DNA from: Myxococcales bacterium
Lineage (GTDB): Bacteria; Myxococcota_A; Polyangia; Polyangiales; Polyangiaceae
Assembly: GCA_004193285.1 (NCBI GenBank)
Contig: SECP01000003.1
Location: 124,001 to 188,000 of the forward strand
DNA: 64,000 bases
Reading direction: 5' to 3'
Made by a program: the position numbers and the translations under genes. Below are positions 27,487 to 36,186 of this stretch, piece by piece. The notes below the pieces were generated by a model that saw nothing but the letters and a program-made list of their open reading frames with translations, made no database searches and was not told the DNA's origin. How positions within the stretch are numbered: position 1 is the first letter of the stretch; every line of letters starts with the position of its first letter.

Positions 27487-28373
27487 GCCCCCGAGCCCGA
27501 GTCGCCCAGCACGGCGCGTTGCGCGCCCCCGACGAATCTTTCTCGCTGGAGAGCGCTGACTACGAGGACCCGGGCGAAGAAGAGAAAGCCCCACAAGGCG
27601 CGGGTAGCGGCGGCCCGTGGAGGAAGCTGCTCGCCGCGCTGCGCCTGGGTTTGGGGCTCGCGCTGGTGGTCGGCACGTCGGTCTCCGTCGCCTACAGCGT
27701 GCGGCACTACGCGCTGACCAGTCCGCGCTTCTCCGTTCGCGAGGTTCACCTCATCGGCGGCAAGCGCGTCGCGCCTCAGCAGGCACAGGACCAAGCGGGG
27801 GTGATCCTAGGCGGGAACGTGTTCGCGCTGGACACGGCCGTGGCCGAGAAGAAGCTGCTGGAAAATCCCTGGATCTCCGAGGCGCGGGTCACGCGGGACT
27901 TGCCGCGCACGCTGCGCATCGAGATCAAAGAGCGGGAGCCGGCCGCGCTGTCCGTTTTCAACGAGCGTTTGTACCTGGTGACCGCGGACGGCGAGCCGTT
28001 CAAGGCGCTGTCGCCCGGCGATCCGGCCGACTTTCCGCTCATCACGGGGGCCAGCGTGGACGGCATGTCACGCGACCGCGCTCGCGAGCTGGACCGAGTG
28101 CGGGTCGGTCTCGAGGTCCTCGAGCAATACGGCCGCGTTCCGCTCAGCAAAACCCAGCCCGCGCAGGAGGTGCACCTGGCTGATTCGGGCGACGTCACCC
28201 TCACGGCCGGCAAAGAGGGCATCACCTTCGAGCTCGGCAAGGACGGCTACCGACGCAAGCTGCTCATGGGCGAGCAGGTAGTGGCCGAGATGCGCCGAAA
28301 GGGCCGCTCCCCCGGCATCGTCTTTCTGGACAATCAGGCGCACCCCGAGCGGGTCGTCGTGCGGATGCGCTAG
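27483..28373 (+). CDS. ftsQ: Cell division protein FtsQ (DivIB)
   Basis: Bitopic divisome protein linking early and late proteins. 296 residues: an acidic N-terminal tail of about 60 residues, one membrane helix (LRLGLGLALVVGTSVSVAYSV minus ends, about residues 57-77), a POTRA domain (SVREVHLIGGKRVAPQQA) and the beta domain with PWISEARVTRDLPRTLRIEI-type motif, which is the best-conserved FtsQ segment. Start overlaps murC by 4 nt. The cytoplasmic tail is longer than in enterobacteria. Confidence 0.92.
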   Translation: MSPRARVAQHGALRAPDESFSLESADYEDPGEEEKAPQGAGSGGPWRKLLAALRLGLGLALVVGTSVSVAYSVRHYALTSPRFSVREVHLIGGKRVAPQQAQDQAGVILGGNVFALDTAVAEKKLLENPWISEARVTRDLPRTLRIEIKEREPAALSVFNERLYLVTADGEPFKALSPGDPADFPLITGASVDGMSRDRARELDRVRVGLEVLEQYGRVPLSKTQPAQEVHLADSGDVTLTAGKEGITFELGKDGYRRKLLMGEQVVAEMRRKGRSPGIVFLDNQAHPERVVVRMR

Positions 28374-28508
28374 GCCCATGCTGCGCCAAACGACCGAAAG
28401 CTACCGGATTTCTTGCGCCGAAACTTGGCCAGCCAAAAGCCAGCATGGCAGCGTCGCCCTCATCGTTCGGACGGCATTTCCGGCCGAGGGTACGAGTCAA
28501 AAGCAGCC

Positions 28509-29786
28509 ATGAGAACCCCCGTCACCCACAGCGAAATCGTCGTCGGCCTCGACCTCGGCACCACCAAGGTGTCGGCGGTGGTCGGCGAGGTGGACGCGGA
28601 TGGGATCACCATCCTGGGCGTCGGCAACGTGCCGTGCCGAGGTCTGCGCAAAGGCGTCGTCTCGAACATCGAGTGGACGATGCGCAGCGTGCGCGAAGCC
28701 ATCGAGGCCGCGCAGACGATGGCGGGGGTGGAGATCAAGACCGTGTATGCCGGCATCGCCGGTAGCCACATCCGCAGCCAGGCTTCCGACGGCGTGTGCG
28801 CCATCGCCGGCCGCGAGGTGACGCGCACGGATCTGGACCGCGTCTTGGAAGGCGCGCGCGCCATCCCGGTCGACGCGGACCGGATGATCTTGCACGCGCT
28901 GCCGCGCGAGTACGTGGTGGACGCGCAAGACGGCATCCGGGACCCGGTAGGCATGAGCGGCGTTCGCTTGCAGGCACGGGTGAACCTGGTGACGGCGGCT
29001 ACGTCTTGCGTACAAAACGTGATCCGCTGCGTGGAGCGCTGCGGCTTGTCGGTGGCGGACGTCGTGCTGGAGCCGCTGGCGAGCGCCGACGCGGTGCTGA
29101 GCGAGGACGAGAAGGAGATTGGCGTCGCCGTCATCGACATCGGCGGCGGCACGACGGATCTCCTGCTTTACGCCGACGGCGGCATCGCCCACACGTCGAT
29201 CATTCCCGCCGGCGGCAACAACATCACGAGCGACGTAGCGGCTGGCTTGCGGACGCCGATGGCCGAAGCCGAGCGCCTGAAGCGCAACTACGGCTGCGCC
29301 CTGGGCCGCATGATCTCCGATGAAGAGGAGATCGAGGTCCCGGGCGTCGGCGGGCACTCGCCGCGCCGGGTGGCGCGCCGGCTGCTGAGCGACATCATCG
29401 AGCCGCGCGTGGAAGAGATCTTCGCCGAGGCCCGACGCCGCATCGAAGAGACGGGGCTCCTCGAGCAGGTGAGCTCGGGCTGCGTGCTCACTGGCGGCGC
29501 CGCGCTCATGGAAGGCATGGTCGAGTGCGCGGAGGAGATCCTGGGCATGCCGGTGCGGCTCGGCTTCCCGGTCGGCGTGAAGGGCATCGTGCAGCTCGTG
29601 CAAGGCCCGCAGTACGCGACCGGCGTTGGTTTGCTGCGCTACGGCGCGCAGCAGCTGGCGGATCGCGCCGCGCACCAGGCTCCCGCGGAGCGGGGCCGCG
29701 TGCAAAGCCACGTGGAGGAGGCCGATCTCGGCGTCCCCGCCGGCGGCAAAAGTGGATTTTGGAACTGGTTCCGTGCGGCTTTCTAG
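28509..29786 (+). CDS. ftsA: Cell division protein FtsA
   Basis: Actin-like ATPase that tethers FtsZ to the membrane. 425 residues from ATG 28509; the frame is open from 28413 but without family-like sequence. Nucleotide-site motifs: VVGLDLGTTKVSAVVGE, VIDIGGGTTDLLLY, and VLTGGAALMEGM. The 1C-domain insertion typical of FtsA is present. The C-terminal GFWNWFRAAF is the amphipathic membrane-targeting helix. The 135-bp gap after ftsQ breaks the otherwise overlapping chain. Confidence 0.95.
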   Translation: MRTPVTHSEIVVGLDLGTTKVSAVVGEVDADGITILGVGNVPCRGLRKGVVSNIEWTMRSVREAIEAAQTMAGVEIKTVYAGIAGSHIRSQASDGVCAIAGREVTRTDLDRVLEGARAIPVDADRMILHALPREYVVDAQDGIRDPVGMSGVRLQARVNLVTAATSCVQNVIRCVERCGLSVADVVLEPLASADAVLSEDEKEIGVAVIDIGGGTTDLLLYADGGIAHTSIIPAGGNNITSDVAAGLRTPMAEAERLKRNYGCALGRMISDEEEIEVPGVGGHSPRRVARRLLSDIIEPRVEEIFAEARRRIEETGLLEQVSSGCVLTGGAALMEGMVECAEEILGMPVRLGFPVGVKGIVQLVQGPQYATGVGLLRYGAQQLADRAAHQAPAERGRVQSHVEEADLGVPAGGKSGFWNWFRAAF

Positions 29787-29961
29787 GCCGGCGGACGCAG
29801 CTCCTGTTACGTCATTGACTTAGCGATACGACCCCCAAACGAAGTTACGAAGACCCAACAACGGACGATACGCCGCGAACGCGCCGCCAGCGATGGCTAG
29901 GGAAGGCAGCCCCGAAGACGCGAGAGCCGGCGAGACGCCCGGGCCCGGGAGGCAAGGGACC

Positions 29962-31221
29962 ATGAGTTTTTCAATCGAATTTGCAGACGAAGCACGCGCT
30001 TACAACGCTCGAATCAAGGTCATCGGCGTGGGCGGTTCCGGTGGGAACGCCATCAACACCATGATCCACTTCGGCCTGGAAGGCGTGGAGTTCATCACCG
30101 TCAACACCGACGCTCAGGCGCTCGGTAGCAACTCCGCCGCTGAAAAGATTTCTATCGGTCAGAACGTGACGCGCGGCCTCGGCGCCGGCGCGGACCCGGA
30201 GCGCGGCCGCAAGGCGGCGCTAGAAGACGTGCAGCGCCTGAAGGACGTCGTACAGGGCGCGGACATGGTGTTCGTGACCGCCGGCATGGGCGGCGGCACC
30301 GGAACGGGCGCGGCGCCCGTCATCGCCCAGCTCGCTCGCGAAGCGGGCGCGCTCACGGTGGGCGTGGTCACCAAGCCCTTCGGCTTCGAGGGGCGTCAGC
30401 GCGCTCGGCGCGCCGAGCAGGGCCTCATCGCGCTCAGCGAGCACGTCGACACGCTCATCACGATTCCCAACGAGAAGCTGATGATGATCGCGGACGCCGA
30501 CATGACGTTCGTCGAGGCTTTCCGCAAGGCGGACGAGGTCCTGTTCCAAGCGGTCAAGGGCATCAGCGACCTCATCATGCTGGACGGCATCGTCAACGTG
30601 GACTTCGCCGACGTGCGCACGGTCATGGCCGGCATGGGGCGCGCCCTCATGGGCACCGGCTGCGCCAAGGGCGAAGGCCGTGCGCGTCTCGCCGCCGAGC
30701 AGGCCATCTGCTCGCCGCTGCTCGACAACATCTCGGTCGAGGGCGCCACCGGCGTGCTCATCAACGTGGTCGGTGGGCCCGACATGAAGATGCGCGAAAT
30801 CCAGGAAGCAGCCTCGCTGGTTCAGGAGCAGGCACACGAAGACGCCAACATCATCTTCGGCGCCAGCATCGACGAGTCGATGTCCGACACCCTCAAGGTG
30901 ACGGTCATCGCCACCGGCTTCCAGCAGGTAGACGCCGAAATTCCGGTGGAGATCGCCCGCGAAGCACGCCGGCCCAACCCGGCGGCGGCAGGCTCGGTCG
31001 TTCCGGCCCCCCGCTCGCAGTCAGCGTCGCGCCCCGAGCTGCGCGAAGCTCTCCCGGCCCTGTCCACGCGGCGTCCGCAGGCGCCCTCGATTCAGGTGCA
31101 CGCCTCCGGCAGCAACCGCGACAGCCAAATGGGCCTCCCGGTGCGAGACCGGATCACTTTCCCCTCCAACCTCGACACCGACTGGGACACGCCGGCCTTC
31201 CAGCGTCGTCAAAGCGGCTGA
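29962..31221 (+). CDS. ftsZ: Cell division protein FtsZ
   Basis: Tubulin-like GTPase that forms the Z ring. 419 residues. The start at ATG 29962 follows a purine-rich GGGAGGCAAGGGA; a longer frame from 29893 has no family support. GTP-site motifs: [27 protein letters not shown], and the T7 loop [12 protein letters not shown] variable Ser/Pro/Arg linker leads to the conserved C-terminal peptide ([10 protein letters not shown]) that binds FtsA. A 175-bp gap separates it from ftsA and could hold its own promoter. Confidence 0.97.
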   Translation: MSFSIEFADEARAYNARIKVIGVGGSGGNAINTMIHFGLEGVEFITVNTDAQALGSNSAAEKISIGQNVTRGLGAGADPERGRKAALEDVQRLKDVVQGADMVFVTAGMGGGTGTGAAPVIAQLAREAGALTVGVVTKPFGFEGRQRARRAEQGLIALSEHVDTLITIPNEKLMMIADADMTFVEAFRKADEVLFQAVKGISDLIMLDGIVNVDFADVRTVMAGMGRALMGTGCAKGEGRARLAAEQAICSPLLDNISVEGATGVLINVVGGPDMKMREIQEAASLVQEQAHEDANIIFGASIDESMSDTLKVTVIATGFQQVDAEIPVEIAREARRPNPAAAGSVVPAPRSQSASRPELREALPALSTRRPQAPSIQVHASGSNRDSQMGLPVRDRITFPSNLDTDWDTPAFQRRQSG

Positions 31222-31244
31222 GCGAGCGCCCACCCATCAACTCC

Positions 31245-31270
31245 CAGCTCGGGGCCTCGGCTCCGAGCTG
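31245..31270 (+). terminator. weak hairpin after ftsZ
   Basis: Perfect 8-bp inverted repeat CAGCTCGG/CCGAGCTG about 24 bp after the ftsZ stop with no T tract. It may assist the stronger hairpin at 31308. Confidence 0.35.
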
Positions 31271-31307
31271 ACATGTCACGGTTCCTGATCTTCGTTTGGG
31301 TATGTGA

Positions 31308-31339
31308 GAACGCCCTGGCCCCTCCCAGCCAGGGCGTTC
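31308..31339 (+). terminator. strong terminator of the dcw cluster
   Basis: Perfect 12-bp inverted repeat, GAACGCCCTGGC with GCCAGGGCGTTC, 8-nt loop, followed by GCCTATTTAGG, which has a short T-rich run. It lies 86 bp after the ftsZ stop and before the opposing gene, where an end for the dcw transcript is expected. The imperfect T run leaves efficiency uncertain. Confidence 0.75.
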
Positions 31340-31447
31340 GCCTATTTAGGCGCCGTGCAAGGGCAGGGCTGCCAACTCGCAGCTCCCTTGCAGAAGCTCA
31401 CGTGGCGTCGGCAGGCCAAGGCGCCCGCGGCGACGCTCAGGTCCGCG

Positions 31448-32113
31448 TTATTCGGCGCCGACAGACGCTTCTACCGGAGCCGCCGACATGCCGTTGGTCA
31501 CCGGCGCACCAGAATCCGCGGGCGAGCCGTCAGGCTTCAGCTCCCCCGGCGCGGCGTCGTTGCGGGCGAGCTTCTCGATCTGGCCGTCGCGCTTGCGCTT
31601 GTGGACGAACAGTTGCGGCGGGGAATTCGCCGACTGCGCCGTCCCACGGCGAGACTTGGGGACACTCAAGCCGTCGAAGTCCAGCGGTAGCTGGCGGACA
31701 GGGCGCTTGCGCGTGGCCTCGCGAAGGCGGCGCCGCTCGCTCTCCAGCTCCTGCTTGAGGGCCAAGCGCTGCTGCTTCAGCCGGTCGTGCTCGGCCTGGC
31801 GTTGCTGCTCCTCCGCTTCGCGCTCCGCCTTGAGTCGCTCTTTCTCCTCGAGGCGAGCCACGCGCGCTTCCTCACGGAGGCGCTGCTTGTCGGCCTTGGC
31901 CTTGGCCTTGGCCGCCACCCGTGCAGCGCGCTTCTGCTCGCGGAGCAGGCGCTTGTTTGCCTTGAGATCCGCCTTGTTCTCTTTGGCGCTCTGCCGCTCT
32001 GCCACGGCGAGCGCGCGCCCCACCTCAACGTCGACGTACTCTCGCGCGATCTCGAGCAAGTCGACCGCAAACGCGTCGATGAAGCGGTCGAAGATCCGCT
32101 CAACCTCTGACAT
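31448..32113 (-). CDS. Basic coiled-coil protein of unknown function
   Basis: 221 residues from ATG 32113, chosen because GAGG lies about 7 nt upstream; a GTG four codons earlier is also open. The first 45 residues (SEVERIFDRFIDAFAVDLLEI) look like a folded helical head. From about residue 45 to 145 the protein is an uninterrupted, highly charged Lys/Arg/Glu/Ala helix (RLLREQKRAARVAAK, EERLKAEREAEEQQ type) with coiled-coil periodicity, followed by a Pro/Ser-rich tail. I recognise no family. It converges on ftsZ across two hairpins, so it is a separate unit. The charged helix could bind nucleic acid or act as a scaffold, but nothing shows which. Confidence 0.65.
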   Translation of the reverse strand: MSEVERIFDRFIDAFAVDLLEIAREYVDVEVGRALAVAERQSAKENKADLKANKRLLREQKRAARVAAKAKAKADKQRLREEARVARLEEKERLKAEREAEEQQRQAEHDRLKQQRLALKQELESERRRLREATRKRPVRQLPLDFDGLSVPKSRRGTAQSANSPPQLFVHKRKRDGQIEKLARNDAAPGELKPDGSPADSGAPVTNGMSAAPVEASVGAE

Positions 32114-32696
32114 GTAGAGCCTCACACATGCGTTTCGTGCCGTCGCGTCCGGAGCAATGCGACCAGGCGTTCTTATTGTTTTCCGACTCTCGCCTACGCA
32201 AGGGTCACTTACGAACTTTCATTCCTGTGAACGGCGAGCAATCGAAATTCTTTTGCCGTTTGTCGGACCCACCGCGAAAAGGTCTCCACTCGAGAGGAGC
32301 GCCGCGCCTACCGACTCTCAGGCGTTATGCTAATCCCCGCGGGTCGTCAACAAAGATCCGCGGAGAAATCGCCGTCACAATCGATTGCAAAACGAGCTTC
32401 GTTTGCCGCCAGTTGTGGCGCTTCGCAACTTTGCAATACCGCTCCTCTCAAGTCTGAAACCACATGTCGTTTTCAGCTGCGATCTCGCCGCCGGCTTTTG
32501 CGAGCGGTAGGCCGACGGCCTAGGCCCGGCCGTGCCCGGCGATGGGAGGCCAGCTTCACTCGAGTTTGACGGCGCGAGCGTAGCTAAGGCGCCTACCTAT
32601 TCTTCCTAGTGCCGTTTGCCCACATGGGGAGTGGCTCGGGTTCCGTGCTACCCTAACTGTGGCTTTTCGCGTCGTTTTTGCGTTGGGCCAGCCGTC
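32114..32696. other. 583-bp gene-free region, AT-richer than its surroundings
   Basis: Lies between the divergent coiled-coil and kinase genes. The stretch from about 32160 to 32480 is visibly poorer in G+C than either flank. It includes a 10-bp palindrome CAATCGATTG (32380-32389), two TTTGC-type repeats nearby, and GGCCTAGGCC at about 32517. A plus-strand frame at 32128-32457 lacks family resemblance and local codon bias. It most likely holds two promoters and perhaps a small RNA; nothing more can be assigned. Confidence 0.5.
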
Positions 32697-34037
32697 ATGT
32701 CCGTGGACGTCAAGGTCGCCAGCTTGCGCGCAGAGGCGCGCATCGGATCCATCATCAAGGATAAGTGGCGTCTCGACCGGCTCCTCGGCGTCGGAGGAAT
32801 GGCGTGCGTTTACGCCGCGACGCACCGCAACAAGAAGCGCGCAGCGGTGAAGATGCTCCACGTCGAGTACTCGACCGACAGCGCGATCCGCGAGCGCTTC
32901 TTGCGCGAAGGCTACCTGGCGAACTCGGTCGGTCACCGGGGCGTCGTGACGGTAGATGACGATGACACCGCCGAAGATGGCTCGGCTTTCATCGTGATGG
33001 AGCTGCTCGACGGTGAGACGCTCGAGCAGCGCTGGCGGCGCAAGGGGCACCGACTTCCGCTGAATGAGGTCCTCGCCGTGGCCGACCAAGTGCTGGACGC
33101 GCTGGCGGCGGCTCACGACCGGGGGGTGGTGCACCGCGACCTCAAGCCCGAGAATTTGTTTCTGACGCGTGACCGCGTCGTCAAGCTCCTGGATTTCGGC
33201 ATCGGGCGCCTGAGGGAGCTCCAATCGGTCTCCACCACCACGCTATCCGGCGCGACCATGGGCACGCCTGCCTTCATGGCCCCCGAGCAAGCCAAGGGGC
33301 GCTGGGAAGACGTCGACGGCCAGACGGACCTTTGGGCACTGGCGGCGACCCTCTTCACCCTGCTGACGGGCGAGTACGTGCACGAGGCGCAGACCGTGAA
33401 CGAGACGCTGGCTTTGGCGGTGACCCAGCCCGCTCGTTCCATCCACAGCGTTCTGCCCAGCTTGCCAGGCAGCGCCGCCGCCCTCATCGACCGCTCGCTG
33501 GCGTTCGCCAAGGCGCAGCGCTTTCCGGACGCGCGCGCCATGCAGGCGGAGGTGCGGCGAGTTTACGCCGAGCTAGCGGGGAATCAGAGCGCTCCGCTGA
33601 GCCAGCTCTCGGTGCCCGAGCCCGAGCCATCGGCGAAGCTGTCGTTGGCGCAGGACTCCACGGATCCCCGTCTGAGGGTAACGACCGTGCGCGCCGCCTC
33701 TGCCAGCGCACTGACAGCGCCGCTCCACGGGGCCTGGGCGTCCGTCGTGGCCCGCCGATGGGTGCTCCTCGGCGTCGGGCTCGTCATGACCCTCCTGGTG
33801 GCGTTTGCGGCGAGCTCCGGGGCTACGTCGGAGGTGGATGGCGCGCCGAGCCCTCGGCCGGCGGGCTCCGCCGCGGCCATGCCAGCGGTGGCGTCCCCCG
33901 TACCGGCTGCGCCGGAGCCGAGCGCGATGGTGCCGCATGTCTCCATCGAACAGCTGCCGCAGGAGCCGCGCAAGAAGTCGGGCTCCGGGGCGAGCACCCC
34001 CGCGAAGAAAGACGACCCTTTCGCTCGCCGCCGGTGA
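32697..34037 (+). CDS. Membrane-anchored Ser/Thr protein kinase (Hanks type)
   Basis: 446 residues from ATG 32697; the longer frame to 32616 is not kinase-like. Kinase domain about residues 18-285: P-loop GVGGMACVYAA, catalytic Lys in AAVKML, catalytic loop HRDLKPEN, DFG in LLDFGIGRL, and APE in FMAPEQAKG. A single membrane helix (WVLLGVGLVMTLLVAFAA, about residue 360) follows a low-complexity linker. The last 70 or so residues are outside the membrane and Pro/Ser/Ala-rich, with no sensory fold such as PASTA. Such kinases are abundant in myxobacteria. Its position just beyond the dcw cluster suggests, but does not show, an envelope role. Confidence 0.9.
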   Translation: MSVDVKVASLRAEARIGSIIKDKWRLDRLLGVGGMACVYAATHRNKKRAAVKMLHVEYSTDSAIRERFLREGYLANSVGHRGVVTVDDDDTAEDGSAFIVMELLDGETLEQRWRRKGHRLPLNEVLAVADQVLDALAAAHDRGVVHRDLKPENLFLTRDRVVKLLDFGIGRLRELQSVSTTTLSGATMGTPAFMAPEQAKGRWEDVDGQTDLWALAATLFTLLTGEYVHEAQTVNETLALAVTQPARSIHSVLPSLPGSAAALIDRSLAFAKAQRFPDARAMQAEVRRVYAELAGNQSAPLSQLSVPEPEPSAKLSLAQDSTDPRLRVTTVRAASASALTAPLHGAWASVVARRWVLLGVGLVMTLLVAFAASSGATSEVDGAPSPRPAGSAAAMPAVASPVPAAPEPSAMVPHVSIEQLPQEPRKKSGSGASTPAKKDDPFARRR

Positions 34038-34079
34038 GGGTGCGATTCGCGCCAGCTCGGCTCGCGGCGCCCGCTAAGC

Positions 34080-34835
34080 TCACCGACTGCTGGCGATGTC
34101 CGTCGCGGCTTTGTGATCGATGGTGCTGAAGGCCTCGATCACTTTCGTGATCATCTCGAACTCGCGACTCAGGCTCACCAGTTGAGTCATGCCTTGCACC
34201 GCGTTGGCGTTGGACTGCTCGATGCAGCCGTTCGCGACTGCGCCGTCGTAGGCTTTGGGAGCGCCGGCCTGAGGGGAGGCGCGGAGCAGCACGTGGCCTT
34301 CCTTCTGCAGGCCGCCCAAGTTGTCGAACTTGACGATACGCAGCTTTCCCAAAGTCTGTTCGCCGGTGAGCGAATCACCCGCGACGAGCTGCCCCTGGCT
34401 GTCGATTCGGATGTTCGGCTGGGCGGCGTCGACGCGAATCGGTCGTTGGTTCTCGCCCAGCACGGGCGCGCCGTCCGGCAGCACGAGCGCGCCATCTTGG
34501 GTGAGCCGAAAGCTGCCGGCGCGCGTGTAGCGCTCGCCTTGCGGCGTGGACACCGCGAAAAAGCCGTTGGGGTCCTCGATGGCGGCGTCGAGCGGCTTGC
34601 CGGTGTCCACGATCTGGCCGGCGTTGAACGTCGGCACGTTGTTGCGAGTGATCGCGTATCGGTAAGACTGAGTGCCCCGCGTGCCGTCCACCGCGTTCGC
34701 GAGCGTCTGCCGGAACACCGCCGTCTCGGCGCGGAAGCCCGGTGTGGTCGCGTTGGCCACATTGTCGGCCGCCACGTCCAGCGCGTTGGTCTTGCCGACG
34801 GCGCCCGAGGCTGCAGACCAAATTCCGGTGCTCAT
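34080..34835 (-). CDS. flgF: Flagellar basal-body rod protein, FlgF type
   Basis: 251 residues from ATG 34835; the open frame extends upstream to 34913 without family-like sequence. N-terminal rod motif LDVAADNVANATTPGFRAE is diagnostic of rod and hook proteins. The central domain includes PNGFFAVSTPQGERYTRAGSF and DGALVLPDGAPVLG, and the C-terminal motif NANAVQGMTQLVSLSREFEM is the FlgF/FlgG pairing helix. Length fits FlgF better than FlgG (about 260). It converges on the kinase gene, and no other rod gene follows it, although flgG usually does. Confidence 0.87.
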   Translation of the reverse strand: MSTGIWSAASGAVGKTNALDVAADNVANATTPGFRAETAVFRQTLANAVDGTRGTQSYRYAITRNNVPTFNAGQIVDTGKPLDAAIEDPNGFFAVSTPQGERYTRAGSFRLTQDGALVLPDGAPVLGENQRPIRVDAAQPNIRIDSQGQLVAGDSLTGEQTLGKLRIVKFDNLGGLQKEGHVLLRASPQAGAPKAYDGAVANGCIEQSNANAVQGMTQLVSLSREFEMITKVIEAFSTIDHKAATDIASSR

Positions 34836-35016
34836 GGTGCGATGACCATCAGCAACTTCTGGACCACCTGCCAAGCGCTCGGCGCCAAAGCTTCGATGCC
34901 CCCGCCGCGCCAAGGCCCTGACATCACCTGCGTCAAAGCGCGCGGAAGCGGGAGCATTTGTGCCCGAATGCCGCGGAGCTTGCTTGTGGCCCTGATTTCG
35001 CGAGACTTAGCGAAAG

Positions 35017-35349
35017 ATGCGGACGTCGCCCGATGGCCTTCTGATCGTGGACCCGAACGAGTGCAAGATCACGGTCAAGCACCTGTCCGAGCTGCCGAAG
35101 ATCATGGAGCTGCTCAGCGCGCTCAACGATCCGATGGCCGGCGGCAAGAACGTCGGCAAGCTGGTGACCAAGATCCCGGTGCTCGCGGCTCGGGTGGTGG
35201 AGCGCGCGCTCTCACAGGCTCGTAAGAAAGAAGTATATTCGGTCGATCAGGCCCTCAACATGATCGGCAATCGCGGCCTGGAGTCGGAGATGCTGCAGCT
35301 CTTGGAGGACCTCACCATCAAGAAGTCCGAGGCCGAAGAGCCGCGCTGA
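35017..35349 (+). CDS. Small HDOD-like (half-domain) protein
   Basis: 110 residues. From about residue 22 it aligns by eye with the first half of HDOD domains: LPKIMELLSALNDP, then VTKIPVLAARVVERAL, then YSVDQALNMIGNRGLESEMLQLL, matching the family's LP-x-LLxLLNDP, DPxLAAxLLRLA and SLExAIxxLG blocks in order. The rest of an HDOD domain (about 100 residues) is missing, and the protein ends in a charged tail. HDOD proteins serve in signalling and often in motility. It is the first gene of a plus-strand run divergent from flgF and 36 bp ahead of the GH73 gene. The family call is by eye and moderate. Confidence 0.55.
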   Translation: MRTSPDGLLIVDPNECKITVKHLSELPKIMELLSALNDPMAGGKNVGKLVTKIPVLAARVVERALSQARKKEVYSVDQALNMIGNRGLESEMLQLLEDLTIKKSEAEEPR

Positions 35350-35355
35350 TCGGGT

Positions 35356-35378
35356 CGCTGGCAGGCTTCTTGCCAGCG
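35356..35378 (+). terminator. 8-bp hairpin between HDOD-like and GH73 genes
   Basis: CGCTGGCA and TGCCAGCG, perfect, with a 7-nt loop, just after the HDOD-like stop and 8 bp before the GTG of the next gene. Without a T tract it is more likely an attenuator, RNA-stability or translation-control element than a true terminator. Confidence 0.35.
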
Positions 35379-35385
35379 CCTGGCC

Positions 35386-36186
35386 GTGCCCGCAGCTATT
35401 CTCCCCGTTTCCGTGAGCGAGCTCCGCGAGCCGCAAGAAGCCAAAGCTTCGCGGGCGGCGGAGGCGCAGTTCAAACAAGCCTTGGAAGGCGCCAAAAGCG
35501 CGCCCGCGGCTGGCAACCTGGTGCCCGTCGTCCGCACCCAGTTGAGCGCCGGGCAAGCGCAAGAGGCCCTGCGCGCGGCCTGGGAGAACGTCACCGGCGA
35601 AGCACCGAGTGACAAAACTTTGGCGCTCGTCACGGCGCAGTGGGCGCACGAAACCGGTAGCGGCGCCTCGATGTACAACTACAACTTTGCCGGCATCAAG
35701 GGCACCGGGCCCAGCGGTCTCACGGTCGCTCAGCACACCAAAGAGGGCTGGGGCGATACGGAGCGCCGCATCGTCGACAACTTCCGCGCCTACCGCACGG
35801 CGGAAGAGGGAGCTACGGACTACGTTCAGCTCCTCGCCAAGCGCTTTCCGGACGCCGTTCAAGGCGCCAAGGACGGCGACCCCGCTGCGTTCGTGCGCGG
35901 CCTGAAGTCGCGCGGCTACTTCACCGGCAACGAGGGGGCGTACCTGAACAGCGTCGCCAGCATCGCCGGGCGTTACCTGGGCCAAGAGCTGGACGTGTCC
36001 GGCGCGGCCCCGCCTCGGCTGGAGTATCGGCCGCAACCGAGCGGAGGCGCCGCGCCCCTGGATTTGCAGGGTCTTTACGCGCAAATGGTGCCTTCGTCCG
36101 ATTCCTACGTGGACGCTTTGAGCATCACCGACCAGGTCAACCGGGCAGCGCTGCGGGCCTTCGCCGGTGGTCGGGAGGACGCGTGA
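35386..36186 (+). CDS. Flagellar-type GH73 beta-N-acetylglucosaminidase (FlgJ C-terminal type)
   Basis: Peptidoglycan hydrolase that probably opens the wall for rod growth. 266 residues, starting at GTG 35386. The GH73/lysozyme-like domain spans about residues 65-210, with the catalytic Glu in LVTAQWAHETGSG and the conserved YNYNFAGIKG just after it, then AYRTAEEGATDYVQLL. The N-terminal rod-binding domain of enterobacterial FlgJ is absent, so rod capping must be done by another protein. No signal peptide is evident, as with FlgJ, which uses the flagellar export route. It overlaps the next gene by GTGA. Confidence 0.8.
   Translation: MPAAILPVSVSELREPQEAKASRAAEAQFKQALEGAKSAPAAGNLVPVVRTQLSAGQAQEALRAAWENVTGEAPSDKTLALVTAQWAHETGSGASMYNYNFAGIKGTGPSGLTVAQHTKEGWGDTERRIVDNFRAYRTAEEGATDYVQLLAKRFPDAVQGAKDGDPAAFVRGLKSRGYFTGNEGAYLNSVASIAGRYLGQELDVSGAAPPRLEYRPQPSGGAAPLDLQGLYAQMVPSSDSYVDALSITDQVNRAALRAFAGGREDA

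Noticed and set aside
29893-29961. Extended N terminus of ftsZ
   Set aside because: Residues do not resemble FtsZ and ATG 29962 has a good purine-rich site upstream.
32128-32457. 109-codon frame in the gene-free block
   Set aside because: No family resemblance, no bias like its neighbours and no ribosome-binding site; kept only as noted in the region entry.
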